A stretch of DNA of 12,799 bases from Acidimicrobiaceae bacterium (lineage in GTDB: Bacteria > Actinomycetota > Acidimicrobiia > Acidimicrobiales > Ilumatobacteraceae), in assembly GCA_006515795.1 (NCBI GenBank), contig VFMC01000034.1, positions 1 to 12,799 on the forward strand, in the 5' to 3' direction. Below, in pieces: positions 1 through 4,858 of the stretch. Within the stretch, counting starts at the first letter, position 1; each line of letters begins with the position of its first letter. Made by a program: the position numbers and the translations under genes. The notes beneath the pieces were generated by a model. That model saw only the letters and a program-made list of their open reading frames with translations. It was not told the DNA's origin and ran no database searches.

Positions 1-323
1 TGTCGGGCGTCGTTGTCGGAGCCGAGTGCCCAGATCAAGGACACGGACTTTGACGGCGACAGCGTCAGGTCGAAGCCGACCACGTCGAGGTCGTGCGCGG
101 TCATCTTGAAGCCGTCGGGATGGACGCCGGAGAAGGCTCTGGTGAGTTGCTCGCGGTCCGCCACACCGCTGAGTCCGTCGGCGGCGGCGAGGCTCCCGAC
201 CCATCGGCCGGCGGCGCGGCCACCTTCCGAGAGGTACTCCTCTCGGCCTTCGATGACCTCTCGTTCGTAGTAGTCGAGGTCGCGGCACTTGGAGATCGTC
301 AGCAACGGTGTGCGCTCCTTCAC
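1..323 (-). CDS. MobF-family conjugative relaxase (TrwC/TraA-like), N-terminal fragment cut by the window edge
   Basis: I read about 107 codons on the minus strand, from a GTG at 323 running off the left edge. Families of this type nick oriT and covalently carry the transferred strand through a tyrosine. The fragment shows the N-terminal TrwC-relaxase layout. A tyrosine pair Y18-Y19 (LDYYERE) comes first, then GRWVGSLAAADGLSG, then GVHPDG, then GFDLTLSPSKSVSLIWAL, which matches the family signature GFDLTFSAPKSVS-LWAL with small changes. The histidine triad and any helicase domain would lie beyond position 1. The frame is open upstream of 323 without an obvious better start. The in-frame TTG seven codons in, giving MLTISK as in many relaxases, is an alternative start. 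No clear Shine-Dalgarno is visible. It is probably co-directional with the excisionase gene upstream. Confidence 0.85.
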   Translation of the reverse strand, partial: MKERTPLLTISKCRDLDYYEREVIEGREEYLSEGGRAAGRWVGSLAAADGLSGVADREQLTRAFSGVHPDGFKMTAHDLDVVGFDLTLSPSKSVSLIWALGSDNDAR

Positions 324-347
324 CTTTGGTGCATTGGTGTGGAAGTT

Positions 348-374
348 GCTGATCTGTCCGAAGGACGGATCAGC
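348..374. repeat. Strong hairpin upstream of the relaxase gene (candidate oriT)
   Basis: Arms at 348-359 and 363-374 are 12 bp each with one T/G wobble position (355/367) and a three-base GAA loop. It lies in the gap between the excisionase-like and relaxase genes, 25 bp upstream of the relaxase GTG. No T-run follows it on either strand, so it is not a typical terminator. MobF relaxases recognise an inverted repeat beside nic, which makes oriT a reasonable inference. An attenuator in the relaxase leader is the alternative. Confidence 0.5.
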
Positions 375-447
375 TGGGGTTCCCGGCGCGACGTGATGCG
401 CCGATGTGTGTTCGGGTGAGCGGCCGTGCGGGTGGCTCAGCGCTCGA

Positions 448-693
448 TCACGCTGCAGGAGGTCGACGGCAGTCGGGGTCCATGAAGCGGATGAGGGCAG
501 TGCGCGGGATGCGCTTCTGCTTGCCGAGCCATACGAACGGCAGGCCCGAGCGGCCGGCGCTGCAGTCGAACTCGACGGTGAGCTCGTAGGTCTTCGACCG
601 GCCGAGCTGCAGCACCTTGGCTGCCTGTTCGACGGTCAGGAATAGGGGAAGGTCGTCCAGCACGGCCCACGTCCTTTCAGAAGTGTCCAACAT
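448..693 (-). CDS. xis: Excisionase-like small helix-turn-helix DNA-binding protein
   Basis: The protein has 81 residues from the ATG at 693. The core DLPLFLTVEQAAKVLQLGRS starts at about residue 14, followed by KTYELT and then KQKRIPRTALIRFMD. This is the pattern of the MerR/excisionase 'helix-turn-helix domain 17' family, where a wing ends in an R-I-P-x-x-A-L-x-R-F helix. Such proteins bend attachment-site DNA and steer integrase towards excision. The start is uncertain. A GTG at 663 has a GAAAGGA ribosome-binding sequence about 7 to 8 bases upstream and gives a 71-residue protein starting LDDLPLF, which looks more natural. The ATG at 693 would suit a nearly leaderless transcript from the promoter at 703-733. 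The gene diverges from the regulator gene and reads towards the relaxase gene. The gene symbol rests on family and context only. Confidence 0.75.
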   Translation of the reverse strand: MLDTSERTWAVLDDLPLFLTVEQAAKVLQLGRSKTYELTVEFDCSAGRSGLPFVWLGKQKRIPRTALIRFMDPDCRRPPAA

Positions 694-702
694 CGGAACG
701 GG

Positions 703-733
703 AGTATGCGCGCGACTTCAGTAAGAAAGTCAA
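703..733 (-). promoter_or_regulatory. Candidate promoter of the excisionase-like gene
   Basis: On the minus strand a good -35 hexamer TTGACT (733-728) is followed after 19 bases by CATACT (708-703), which matches four of six -10 positions. The spacer is long. The predicted start of transcription falls within a few bases of the ATG at 693. The first base of the -35 box coincides with the left end of the inverted repeat at 733-754. Confidence 0.4.
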
Positions 734-754
734 GCACTACGTTTCTGTAGTGCT
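733..754. promoter_or_regulatory. Palindromic operator between the divergent excisionase-like and regulator genes
   Basis: AGCACTAC (733-740) and GTAGTGCT (747-754) are perfect inverted 8-bp arms with a 6-bp spacer, so the centres are about 14 bp apart. The right arm touches the -10 hexamer of the regulator promoter and the left arm touches the -35 box of the divergent promoter. A dimeric HTH protein bound here would control both. The obvious candidate is the product of the gene starting at 767. Confidence 0.65.
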
Positions 755-759
755 AGAGT
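751..759 (+). promoter_or_regulatory. Extended -10 promoter of the regulator gene, apparently leaderless
   Basis: TGC plus TAGAGT (754-759) form an extended -10 element. Seven bases separate it from the GTG start at 767, so transcription would begin at or within a base or two of the start codon. No convincing -35 box is visible 17 bp upstream, and there is no Shine-Dalgarno before the GTG. Both facts fit a leaderless mRNA, which is common in actinobacteria. Confidence 0.5.
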
Positions 760-766
760 CAGCTCC

Positions 767-1576
767 GTGGTAGGACGAAGCAAACAGCGACCGGCCGCCA
801 AGCCGGCGATGACGGTTCACCAGATCGTCGCCTACAACTTCCGACGTGCTCGCGAGGAAGAGGGCTGGACGCAGTCACAGACGAGCGACTACCTCGAGCC
901 CTTCCTCGGCTACCGGCTGAATCAGGCTGGTGTGTCCGCGATCGAGAAGACGTTCGACAGCGAGCGGCGGCGCAACATCGACGTGGCTGAAGTGGTCGCC
1001 TTCTCGCGCTGCTTCAGGAAGCCGATCGGCTGGTTCTTCCTCCCTCCGCCCGGCACTGGGGCCGATCGAGTGGAGCCGGCGACCGATGATCGCTACGAAC
1101 TGCGCGCCGCCGACCTGACGACGCTGGTGGTGGGTGGGCCCACCGGGTGGGAGTCCTTCCTCGACCGCATCACAGATCTGCTCAAGACCGACCCGGACGA
1201 GGTGTGGACCGCCATGCAAGCTGCGTTCGCCGGGATCAAGCGGACGACCTGGGAGAAGCAGATCGACCTTCGTCGTCGAGCCCTGCAGCACGAGACGATG
1301 GCGCGTTTCGCTGGGCCTGAAGATGAGGTCATCACCGGGATGGCGGCGTTGCTGGTGGAGCTCGTCAAGATGACGCCGGTCGGGATGTTGAAGCTTCGAG
1401 GAACTGATCCCGAGGAAGCGTTGCGCTTGCTCGCCGAGGGAGACCGAGCCGTGCAGCCGTTGATCGACAAACACCGACGAGACGAAGAAGCCGGTCTCCC
1501 GAGTCAGGGCACGTTCGCTGAGCTCACGGAGATCGACCTGCTCGAGGCGCTCGGCCTTCCGGATCCAGAGGAGTGA
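767..1576 (+). CDS. XRE-like helix-turn-helix regulator of the integrative element
   Basis: The protein has 269 residues from GTG 767. Residues about 18-92 form a cro/C1-type HTH region: VAYNFRRAREEEGWTQSQTS, an LNQAGVSAIEKT recognition segment, then a hydrophobic stretch FRKPIGWFFLPPPG. The remaining 170 residues are charged and helical-looking, with no domain I recognise. They may serve dimerisation or sensing. An internal ATG at 809 (residue 15) begins MTVHQIVAYNF and would also keep the HTH, but the -10 element seven bases before GTG 767 favours the longer form as a leaderless start. The stop at 1576 is two bases before the integrase ATG, so the two genes are co-transcribed. The likely role is to repress its own promoter and the excisionase-like promoter through the palindrome at 733-754, setting integrated versus excising states. 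That role is inferred. Confidence 0.8.
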   Translation: MVGRSKQRPAAKPAMTVHQIVAYNFRRAREEEGWTQSQTSDYLEPFLGYRLNQAGVSAIEKTFDSERRRNIDVAEVVAFSRCFRKPIGWFFLPPPGTGADRVEPATDDRYELRAADLTTLVVGGPTGWESFLDRITDLLKTDPDEVWTAMQAAFAGIKRTTWEKQIDLRRRALQHETMARFAGPEDEVITGMAALLVELVKMTPVGMLKLRGTDPEEALRLLAEGDRAVQPLIDKHRRDEEAGLPSQGTFAELTEIDLLEALGLPDPEE

Positions 1577-1578
1577 CC

Positions 1579-2916
1579 ATGCGCGGCTCGGTGGTGAAGA
1601 AAGGAACTCGTTGGTACGTCAAGATCGAGCTCGACCCTGATCCATCCACTGGGCAGCGCCGGCAGAAGTGGCACTCGGGGTACAACACGAAGCGCGAGGC
1701 CGAGCGTGCTCGCATCGACCTGCTCTCGAAGTTCGATCGCGGTGAGTACGTCGAGCCATCGCACCAGACCGTCGCCGACTACTTCGCCGATTGGCTGAAG
1801 GCCACGGAGCACACGGTGAGGCCATCGACGTTCGACTCCTATTCGCGCAACGTGAAGAACCATGTCGTCGCTCACATCGGATCCGTCCGTCTCACCAAGG
1901 TCGACGCGGGCGTGCTCAACGGGCTGTACGCAGAACTTTTGACGTCCGGTCGTTGCAAGCCGTCGAGGACCGGCAAGGGCTACTCGCCAGAGGTGGTCGA
2001 GCGAGCGACCGAACTTCGTTCGCAGGGTGTGTCGCTCGCGGCAACCGCCGAGCAATTGCGCGCCGAGTTCGTCGAGGCCGAACACATCACCAAGGACACG
2101 CTCGCCTCGCTGCTGCGGGCCGGCGTCTCCACTGCGACGCCGGCAAGGGCGAGGCCCGGTCTCGATCGGCGGACGGTCAACTACGTCCACACGATCATCC
2201 ATCGAGCGTTCAAGGATGCGGTGCGATGGGGTCGCCTCGCCAGGAACCCAGCCGACGCGGCCAACCCACCACATGGCGGCCAGAAGTCCGACGGCATCCA
2301 CGCATGGGACGCTCCGACGTTGCGGGCCTTCCTCGACGCGTCATCTCGTGCCAACGACCGGCTGCAAGGATTGTGGGTGCTGCTCGCCACCACCGGCATG
2401 CGTCGCGGCGAAGCGATCGGCCTTCGGTGGTCCGATCTCGACCTCGATGCCGCCCGGCTACGCGTCGTGCAGACGATCATCCAGACGCGGAGCGAGGTGA
2501 TGATCGGCGAACCGAAGACCACGCAAGGCCGCCGGCCGATCGCGCTCGACAGGGGCACAGTCGCTGTGCTGCGCGAGCACCGCCGACGCATGCTCGAAGA
2601 ACGGATGCTGATCGGCCCGGACTTCAACGACCAAGGCCTCGTGTTCCATCAGCCCGACGGCAGCTGGCTCCACCCGGATGCGGTCAGCGAGATGTTCCTC
2701 CGCCGAGTGCGCCGGTACGGCCTGGAGCGCCTCACCCTCCACGGCCTGCGACACACGTGGGCGACGCTCGCCCTCGAGGCGGGAATCCACCCCCGAGTTG
2801 TGCAAGAGCGCTTCGGTCACTCGACAATCTCAATCACCTTGGGCATGTACAGCCACGTCGGCCCAACGCTCCACGACGAAGCCGCCGAGACCATCGCGAG
2901 TCTGTTCATCGGCTGA
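1579..2916 (+). CDS. int: Tyrosine-family site-specific integrase with an HTH-like insert
   Basis: The protein has 445 residues from ATG 1579, chosen over the GTG at 1573 because AGGAG (1569-1573) sits five bases before the ATG. It has an N-terminal arm-binding-type segment (RGSVVKKGTRWYVKIELD, about 2-48), a core-binding SAM-like domain (about 63-230) and a C-terminal catalytic domain. The catalytic set is complete: R275 (TGMRRGEA), K313 (EPKTTQGRR), H388 and R391 (LHGLRHTWATL), H414 (ERFGHSTIS) and nucleophile Y424 (GMYSHVG). Residues about 126-194 interrupt the core-binding domain. The usual sequence resumes at RRTVNYVHTIIHRAFKDAVR. The insert looks like a resolvase-type HTH. The gene follows the regulator directly and reads towards the tRNA-Leu, its presumed target. 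It catalyses integration and, with the excisionase-like protein, excision. Confidence 0.95.
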   Translation: MRGSVVKKGTRWYVKIELDPDPSTGQRRQKWHSGYNTKREAERARIDLLSKFDRGEYVEPSHQTVADYFADWLKATEHTVRPSTFDSYSRNVKNHVVAHIGSVRLTKVDAGVLNGLYAELLTSGRCKPSRTGKGYSPEVVERATELRSQGVSLAATAEQLRAEFVEAEHITKDTLASLLRAGVSTATPARARPGLDRRTVNYVHTIIHRAFKDAVRWGRLARNPADAANPPHGGQKSDGIHAWDAPTLRAFLDASSRANDRLQGLWVLLATTGMRRGEAIGLRWSDLDLDAARLRVVQTIIQTRSEVMIGEPKTTQGRRPIALDRGTVAVLREHRRRMLEERMLIGPDFNDQGLVFHQPDGSWLHPDAVSEMFLRRVRRYGLERLTLHGLRHTWATLALEAGIHPRVVQERFGHSTISITLGMYSHVGPTLHDEAAETIASLFIG

Positions 2917-2985
2917 TGGTCCTTGTACGAATGCCTCTGGAAGGTGCACCGAGCGGGCTTCGGCCTCACGTTCGTCCGGCCGCGG

Positions 2986-2991
2986 TACAGT
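2986..2991 (+). promoter_or_regulatory. -10 element for a leaderless small membrane gene
   Basis: TACAGT lies seven bases before the ATG at 2999, the same geometry as the TAGAGT and GTG pair at 754-767. There is no Shine-Dalgarno in the seven bases between. No good -35 box is visible 17 bp upstream. Confidence 0.4.
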
Positions 2992-2998
2992 CAATCCC

Positions 2999-3169
2999 AT
3001 GACGGATGACCAGCTCAAGACAGCAATCGGTGGCGGACTGGTCGCGTGGATCGGGCTGAGTCTTGCGGGGGCCGCTCCTGCCGTCGGTGGCATCGGCTTC
3101 GTGGTTGCTGTGGTCGCAGCGATCGTCCTGTTTATGCGGAAACGCAACGGGCAGGGCCCGAGCGCGTAG
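2999..3169 (+). CDS. Small hypothetical membrane protein, 56 aa
   Basis: A 56-residue ORF starts at ATG 2999. It has an acidic/polar N-terminus (MTDDQLKTAI), one long or two short hydrophobic segments (about residues 11-29 and 31-46) and a basic tail RKRNG. The positive-inside rule puts the tail in the cytoplasm. If the glycine- and proline-containing middle (GAAPAVGG) is a turn, it forms a helical hairpin. I do not recognise a family. It begins 82 bases after the integrase stop with its own apparent promoter and, from the sequence, no ribosome-binding site. Small membrane proteins of this kind occur in mobile elements as holin-like, exclusion or toxin peptides, but nothing here proves any of these. 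Confidence 0.55.
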   Translation: MTDDQLKTAIGGGLVAWIGLSLAGAAPAVGGIGFVVAVVAAIVLFMRKRNGQGPSA

Positions 3170-3256
3170 GTCCACTAGAGACTTGCCGATCTCGGCCTTC
3201 GTAGGTCGTGACTAACGGATCTCCACCCATGCGAGGCGAGGGGTGAGGGAGCGCCC

Positions 3257-3454
3257 GTGCGATCTGTCCAGAGACTCGAGTTCCTGATTCACGGTCTCGG
3301 AGCGAACACCACCGACGCCGAGGCAATCGCCTCGGGGACGGGGGAATACTGGCAGAATGAAGATCTCGCAAAGCGATCGCCGGCGATGGACATCTACGAT
3401 CACCTCAGCGATACCGACCGGACCAGAGGGTCAGCCAGCTCACCCTCTGGGTAG
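3257..3454 (+). CDS. Hypothetical 65-aa ORF
   Basis: The ORF runs from GTG 3257, with a GAGGGAG ribosome-binding-like sequence six bases upstream. It encodes a protein-like sequence (LEFLIHGLGANTTDAEAI, then GEYWQNEDLAKRSPAMDIY) and stops with TAG at 3452-3454, directly after the hairpin at 3423-3450. Over the overlap (3357-3454) this frame looks more protein-like than the longer downstream ORF, whose first 30 residues are rich in R, T, P and S. It may be a separate small gene, or the true N-terminus of the downstream gene, from which it is separated by a one-base frame change. No family is recognised. Confidence 0.35.
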   Translation: MRSVQRLEFLIHGLGANTTDAEAIASGTGEYWQNEDLAKRSPAMDIYDHLSDTDRTRGSASSPSG

Positions 3455-4064
3455 CGAGGTCGCTGTCATCGACCTTGTCGAAGTCCCTGCGATCGGCCCC
3501 GTGGCAGTTGCCGTTCCCCGGCCGTCCCTGCTGCTTCTCGGGCCAGCCGAACATCACCTTCGAAGGGCGGCCCGGCTACGGGATGCGGTGAAGAAACAGA
3601 TCGGTCGACCGAAGTGGACCCAGCCTGGATTCGAGCTGAAGTTCACGAACGAGTCGTTGGTGTTTGACTTCTTCGAGCACGCTATGGCCGGAATCGTCCT
3701 GGCTCATTGCGCTCTCGACAACCTACTCAACGAGCTCCTGCCGCGTGATTTCGTCTTCTCGGCGGATGACGGCAAGAGTTGGACCCGAGCCGAAATCGAG
3801 AGCGGGATGGGCGTTGAGCGCCGGCTTACGCAGGTCGCAGCTTCAGCCACCGGACGTCCAAACATTCGCTCGGAAAGTCCGACCCTCTTCGACAAGGCGA
3901 TGAGGCTCAAGGGGCTGAGAGATGACCTCGGCCACGCGAAGCAAGATCGGGGCTACGGCGGTCCTCATCGATACCGGACGATCTTCAGCGACCTGTTCGA
4001 AGTCGACTTCCTAGACATCGGCGCGACAGTCCACAAGATCGGTGATCACTACGGTTGGGGATGA
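3357..4064 (+). CDS. HEPN-like protein (R-x4-H motif), probable element cargo
   Basis: A 235-residue ORF starts at ATG 3357. The start is weak: there is no ribosome-binding site, and the first 30 or so residues look like out-of-frame translation. Real coding may begin after 3455, for example at GTG 3501, or arrive by frameshift from the 65-aa ORF. The core runs from RRAARLRDAVKKQIGR (about 69-84) through a hydrophobic helix pair, FDFFEHAMAGIVLAHCALDN and LLNELLP (about 103-129), to LKGLRDDLGHAK (184-195). Here R188, D189 and H193 form the R-[polar]-x3-H catalytic motif of HEPN domains, many of which are RNases in toxin-antitoxin, abortive-infection and CRISPR systems. No signal peptide or membrane helix stands out. 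No nucleotidyltransferase partner (MNT) is encoded beside it. The HEPN assignment rests on one motif and helix pattern. Confidence 0.6.
   Translation: MKISQSDRRRWTSTITSAIPTGPEGQPAHPLGSEVAVIDLVEVPAIGPVAVAVPRPSLLLLGPAEHHLRRAARLRDAVKKQIGRPKWTQPGFELKFTNESLVFDFFEHAMAGIVLAHCALDNLLNELLPRDFVFSADDGKSWTRAEIESGMGVERRLTQVAASATGRPNIRSESPTLFDKAMRLKGLRDDLGHAKQDRGYGGPHRYRTIFSDLFEVDFLDIGATVHKIGDHYGWG
3423..3450. repeat. Perfect 9-bp hairpin at the 65-aa ORF stop
   Basis: CCAGAGGGT (3423-3431) and ACCCTCTGG (3442-3450) are perfectly complementary around a 10-base loop. The TAG stop of the 65-aa ORF begins at 3452. No T-run follows, so it is not a canonical terminator. It lies exactly where coding appears to move from one frame to another. 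Confidence 0.5.
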
Positions 4065-4082
4065 GTAGCAGCTCGCCGCTGT

Positions 4083-4154
4083 GAACGGTCGGGAAATTCG
4101 CCCGACTCTTGTGACAGCCACCTATCTCGGCACGGGTAATCCTCACGACCGTTC
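4083..4154. repeat. Long-range 9-bp inverted repeat between convergent genes
   Basis: GAACGGTCG (4083-4091) and CGACCGTTC (4146-4154) are perfect inverted copies about 54 bases apart, in the gap between the HEPN-like gene and the convergent lipoprotein gene. The left arm overlaps the short hairpin at 4088-4106, so the two folds would compete in RNA. Its function is unknown. Confidence 0.35.
4088..4106 (+). terminator. Weak terminator-like hairpin after the HEPN-like gene
   Basis: GTCGGG (4088-4093) and CCCGAC (4101-4106) form a 6-bp stem with a 7-base AT-rich loop. TCTTGTG follows. It starts 24 bases past the HEPN-like stop. The stem is short and the T-run poor, so termination here is only possible. 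Confidence 0.35.
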
Positions 4155-4168
4155 GGCCGGTGGCCGAT

Positions 4169-4525
4169 CTAGCAGTTGTCGGCCACCGCTTGCATGAGGG
4201 CCGGGAGGCCTTCGTTTGACAGGCCGACGGCGCGAACGTGGTCGAGCACGTACTCCGTTGCGCAGCTACCGTTGAGGTTGTACTGAGGGATCACAACCCC
4301 GAGCATCATTCCCGCCTGGCTACACCCGGCGGACGATTCTCCCGCTCGAATGCACGCCTCGAAGAACGCCACCTCGTCCGTCGCGGTGAAGCCGCCGCTG
4401 CTTGCCGCCTGATCGGAGCCGCCAGCCTTGTCATCGCCGCAGGACGAGACCAGACAGAGGCAACCAGCGAGGATCATTGACCGGACTGCGAACACACGTT
4501 GACAATAGGCGCTCAGCTTCGTCAA
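4169..4525 (-). CDS. Secreted lipoprotein, 118 aa, unknown function
   Basis: A type II signal peptide is clear: basic residues before MILAGCLCLVSSC, with lipobox L25-V-S-S-C29, so C29 would be lipidated and the protein anchored outside the membrane. A short flexible linker (GDDKAGGSDQAASSGG) is followed by a compact domain of about 68 residues. It has four cysteines (C58, C68, C88, C118), an even number that could form two disulfides. The start is uncertain. TTG 4525 is the longest, but GTG 4495 (residue 11) or ATG 4477 (residue 17) would give a more usual signal peptide length. The family is not recognised. It faces the HEPN-like gene and lies between the integrase and the attachment region, so it is probably element cargo. 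Resident chromosomal origin is possible if the element ends earlier. Confidence 0.65.
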   Translation of the reverse strand: MTKLSAYCQRVFAVRSMILAGCLCLVSSCGDDKAGGSDQAASSGGFTATDEVAFFEACIRAGESSAGCSQAGMMLGVVIPQYNLNGSCATEYVLDHVRAVGLSNEGLPALMQAVADNC

Positions 4526-4652
4526 CAGCGTGCTCGCAGTCTTCGACGCTGTGGAGGAGCATGGTCTCGAGTGAACGGACGCATCAGATACGTCGGTGAG
4601 ATCGGTGACGGACTGCAGCCGGCTGTCAGCGCGATCGCGGGCCGAACAGGCA

Positions 4653-4713
4653 CCGTGTCAAGAGCCGTGTCAAGTCCGTGTCAAGTCCGCTCCGGTAGAA
4701 GACCGGTAGAAGT
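4653..4713. repeat. Two sets of 11 to 12-bp-spaced direct repeats beside the tRNA
   Basis: CCGTGTCAAG occurs at 4653-4662, 4665-4674 and 4676-4685, spaced 12 and 11 bp. It is followed by CCGGTAGAAG at 4692-4701 and 4703-4712, spaced 11 bp. All copies are about one helical turn apart, so a protein would meet them on one face of the DNA. Their place, about 50 to 110 bp from the 3' end of tRNA-Leu, suits arm-type binding sites of the integrase. On the minus strand the first set reads as three TTGACA boxes, so a promoter role cannot be excluded. The stretch 4526-4652 before them shows nothing else I can support. Confidence 0.55.
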
Positions 4714-4729
4714 CGGCCGTCCCAGAAGC

Positions 4730-4757
4730 AAAAAGACCCCAGCTGAGCTGGGGTCTT
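4730..4757 (-). terminator. Rho-independent terminator of tRNA-Leu
   Basis: On the minus strand, 12-bp perfect arms (4757-4746 and 4744-4733) around a single central base end in a run of five T (4734-4730). In practice the central AGCT bases would open to form the loop of a GC-rich stem (AAGACCCC/GGGGTCTT). It begins four bases past the mature 3' end of the tRNA. Confidence 0.9.
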
Positions 4758-4761
4758 CCAG

Positions 4762-4844
4762 TGGGCGAGGGGGGACTTGAACCCCCACATCCTTTCGAAT
4801 ACTGGCACCTGAAGCCAGCGCGTCTGCCATTCCGCCACTCGCCC
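4762..4844 (-). tRNA. leuT: tRNA-Leu (anticodon CAG)
   Basis: The minus strand reads GGGCGAGTGGCGGAATGG at the 5' end (4844) and closes with CTCGCCC plus discriminator A at 4762. The acceptor arms GGGCGAG/CTCGCCC pair fully. The anticodon stem CTGGC/GCCAG encloses TTCAGGT, giving anticodon CAG, which reads CUG leucine codons. A long variable arm follows, as in class II tRNAs, and the T loop is GGTTCAAGTCC. The CCA end is not encoded. The gene is intact, so integration next to it has preserved or rebuilt its 3' end. The symbol follows the M. tuberculosis leuT gene at the same position beside fhaA, which I recall and have not looked up. Confidence 0.97.
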
Positions 4845-4858
4845 GAGTGGAAGTGCTC

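Larger units (their letters stand above)
1..4762. mobile_element. Partial integrative mobilizable/conjugative element next to tRNA-Leu
   Basis: This stretch holds a relaxase N-terminus, an excisionase-like gene, an XRE-like regulator and a tyrosine integrase. These are the recombination, control and transfer functions of an integrative element. It stops at the 3' side of an intact tRNA-Leu gene, the classical target of tyrosine integrases. Several genes here, most clearly the HEPN-like ORF, look less G+C-rich than the wall-growth operon to the right. The left boundary lies outside the window, and I found no second copy of the tRNA 3' end inside it. The right boundary is therefore inferred, at the tRNA 3' end or in the repeat array at 4653-4713. 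Which of the genes between the integrase and the tRNA are cargo is also inferred. Confidence 0.75.

Noticed and set aside
348..374. The hairpin near the left edge as a rho-independent terminator
   Set aside because: Neither strand has a T-run after the stem.
13..419. Plus-strand ORFs of 85 and 108 codons at the left edge
   Set aside because: They are antisense shadows of the minus-strand relaxase frame and its upstream hairpin region; their products are low-complexity and match nothing.
1..770. A second copy of the tRNA-Leu 3' end as the left attachment site
   Set aside because: I looked for the T-arm and acceptor sequence in this stretch and found no convincing copy; the left end is probably outside the window.
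1791..3002. 403-codon plus-strand ORF inside the integrase gene
   Set aside because: It is a +1-frame shadow rich in R, A, P and H; the integrase frame holds all catalytic residues.
4653..4713. The tRNA-side repeats as a CRISPR array
   Set aside because: Units are 10 bp with spacing of 11 to 12 bp, so there is no room for spacers, and no cas genes are present.
4626..4838. Minus-strand 70-codon ORF starting MAEWQTRWLQVP
   Set aside because: It is a translation through the tRNA-Leu gene and its terminator, a well-known type of false protein.
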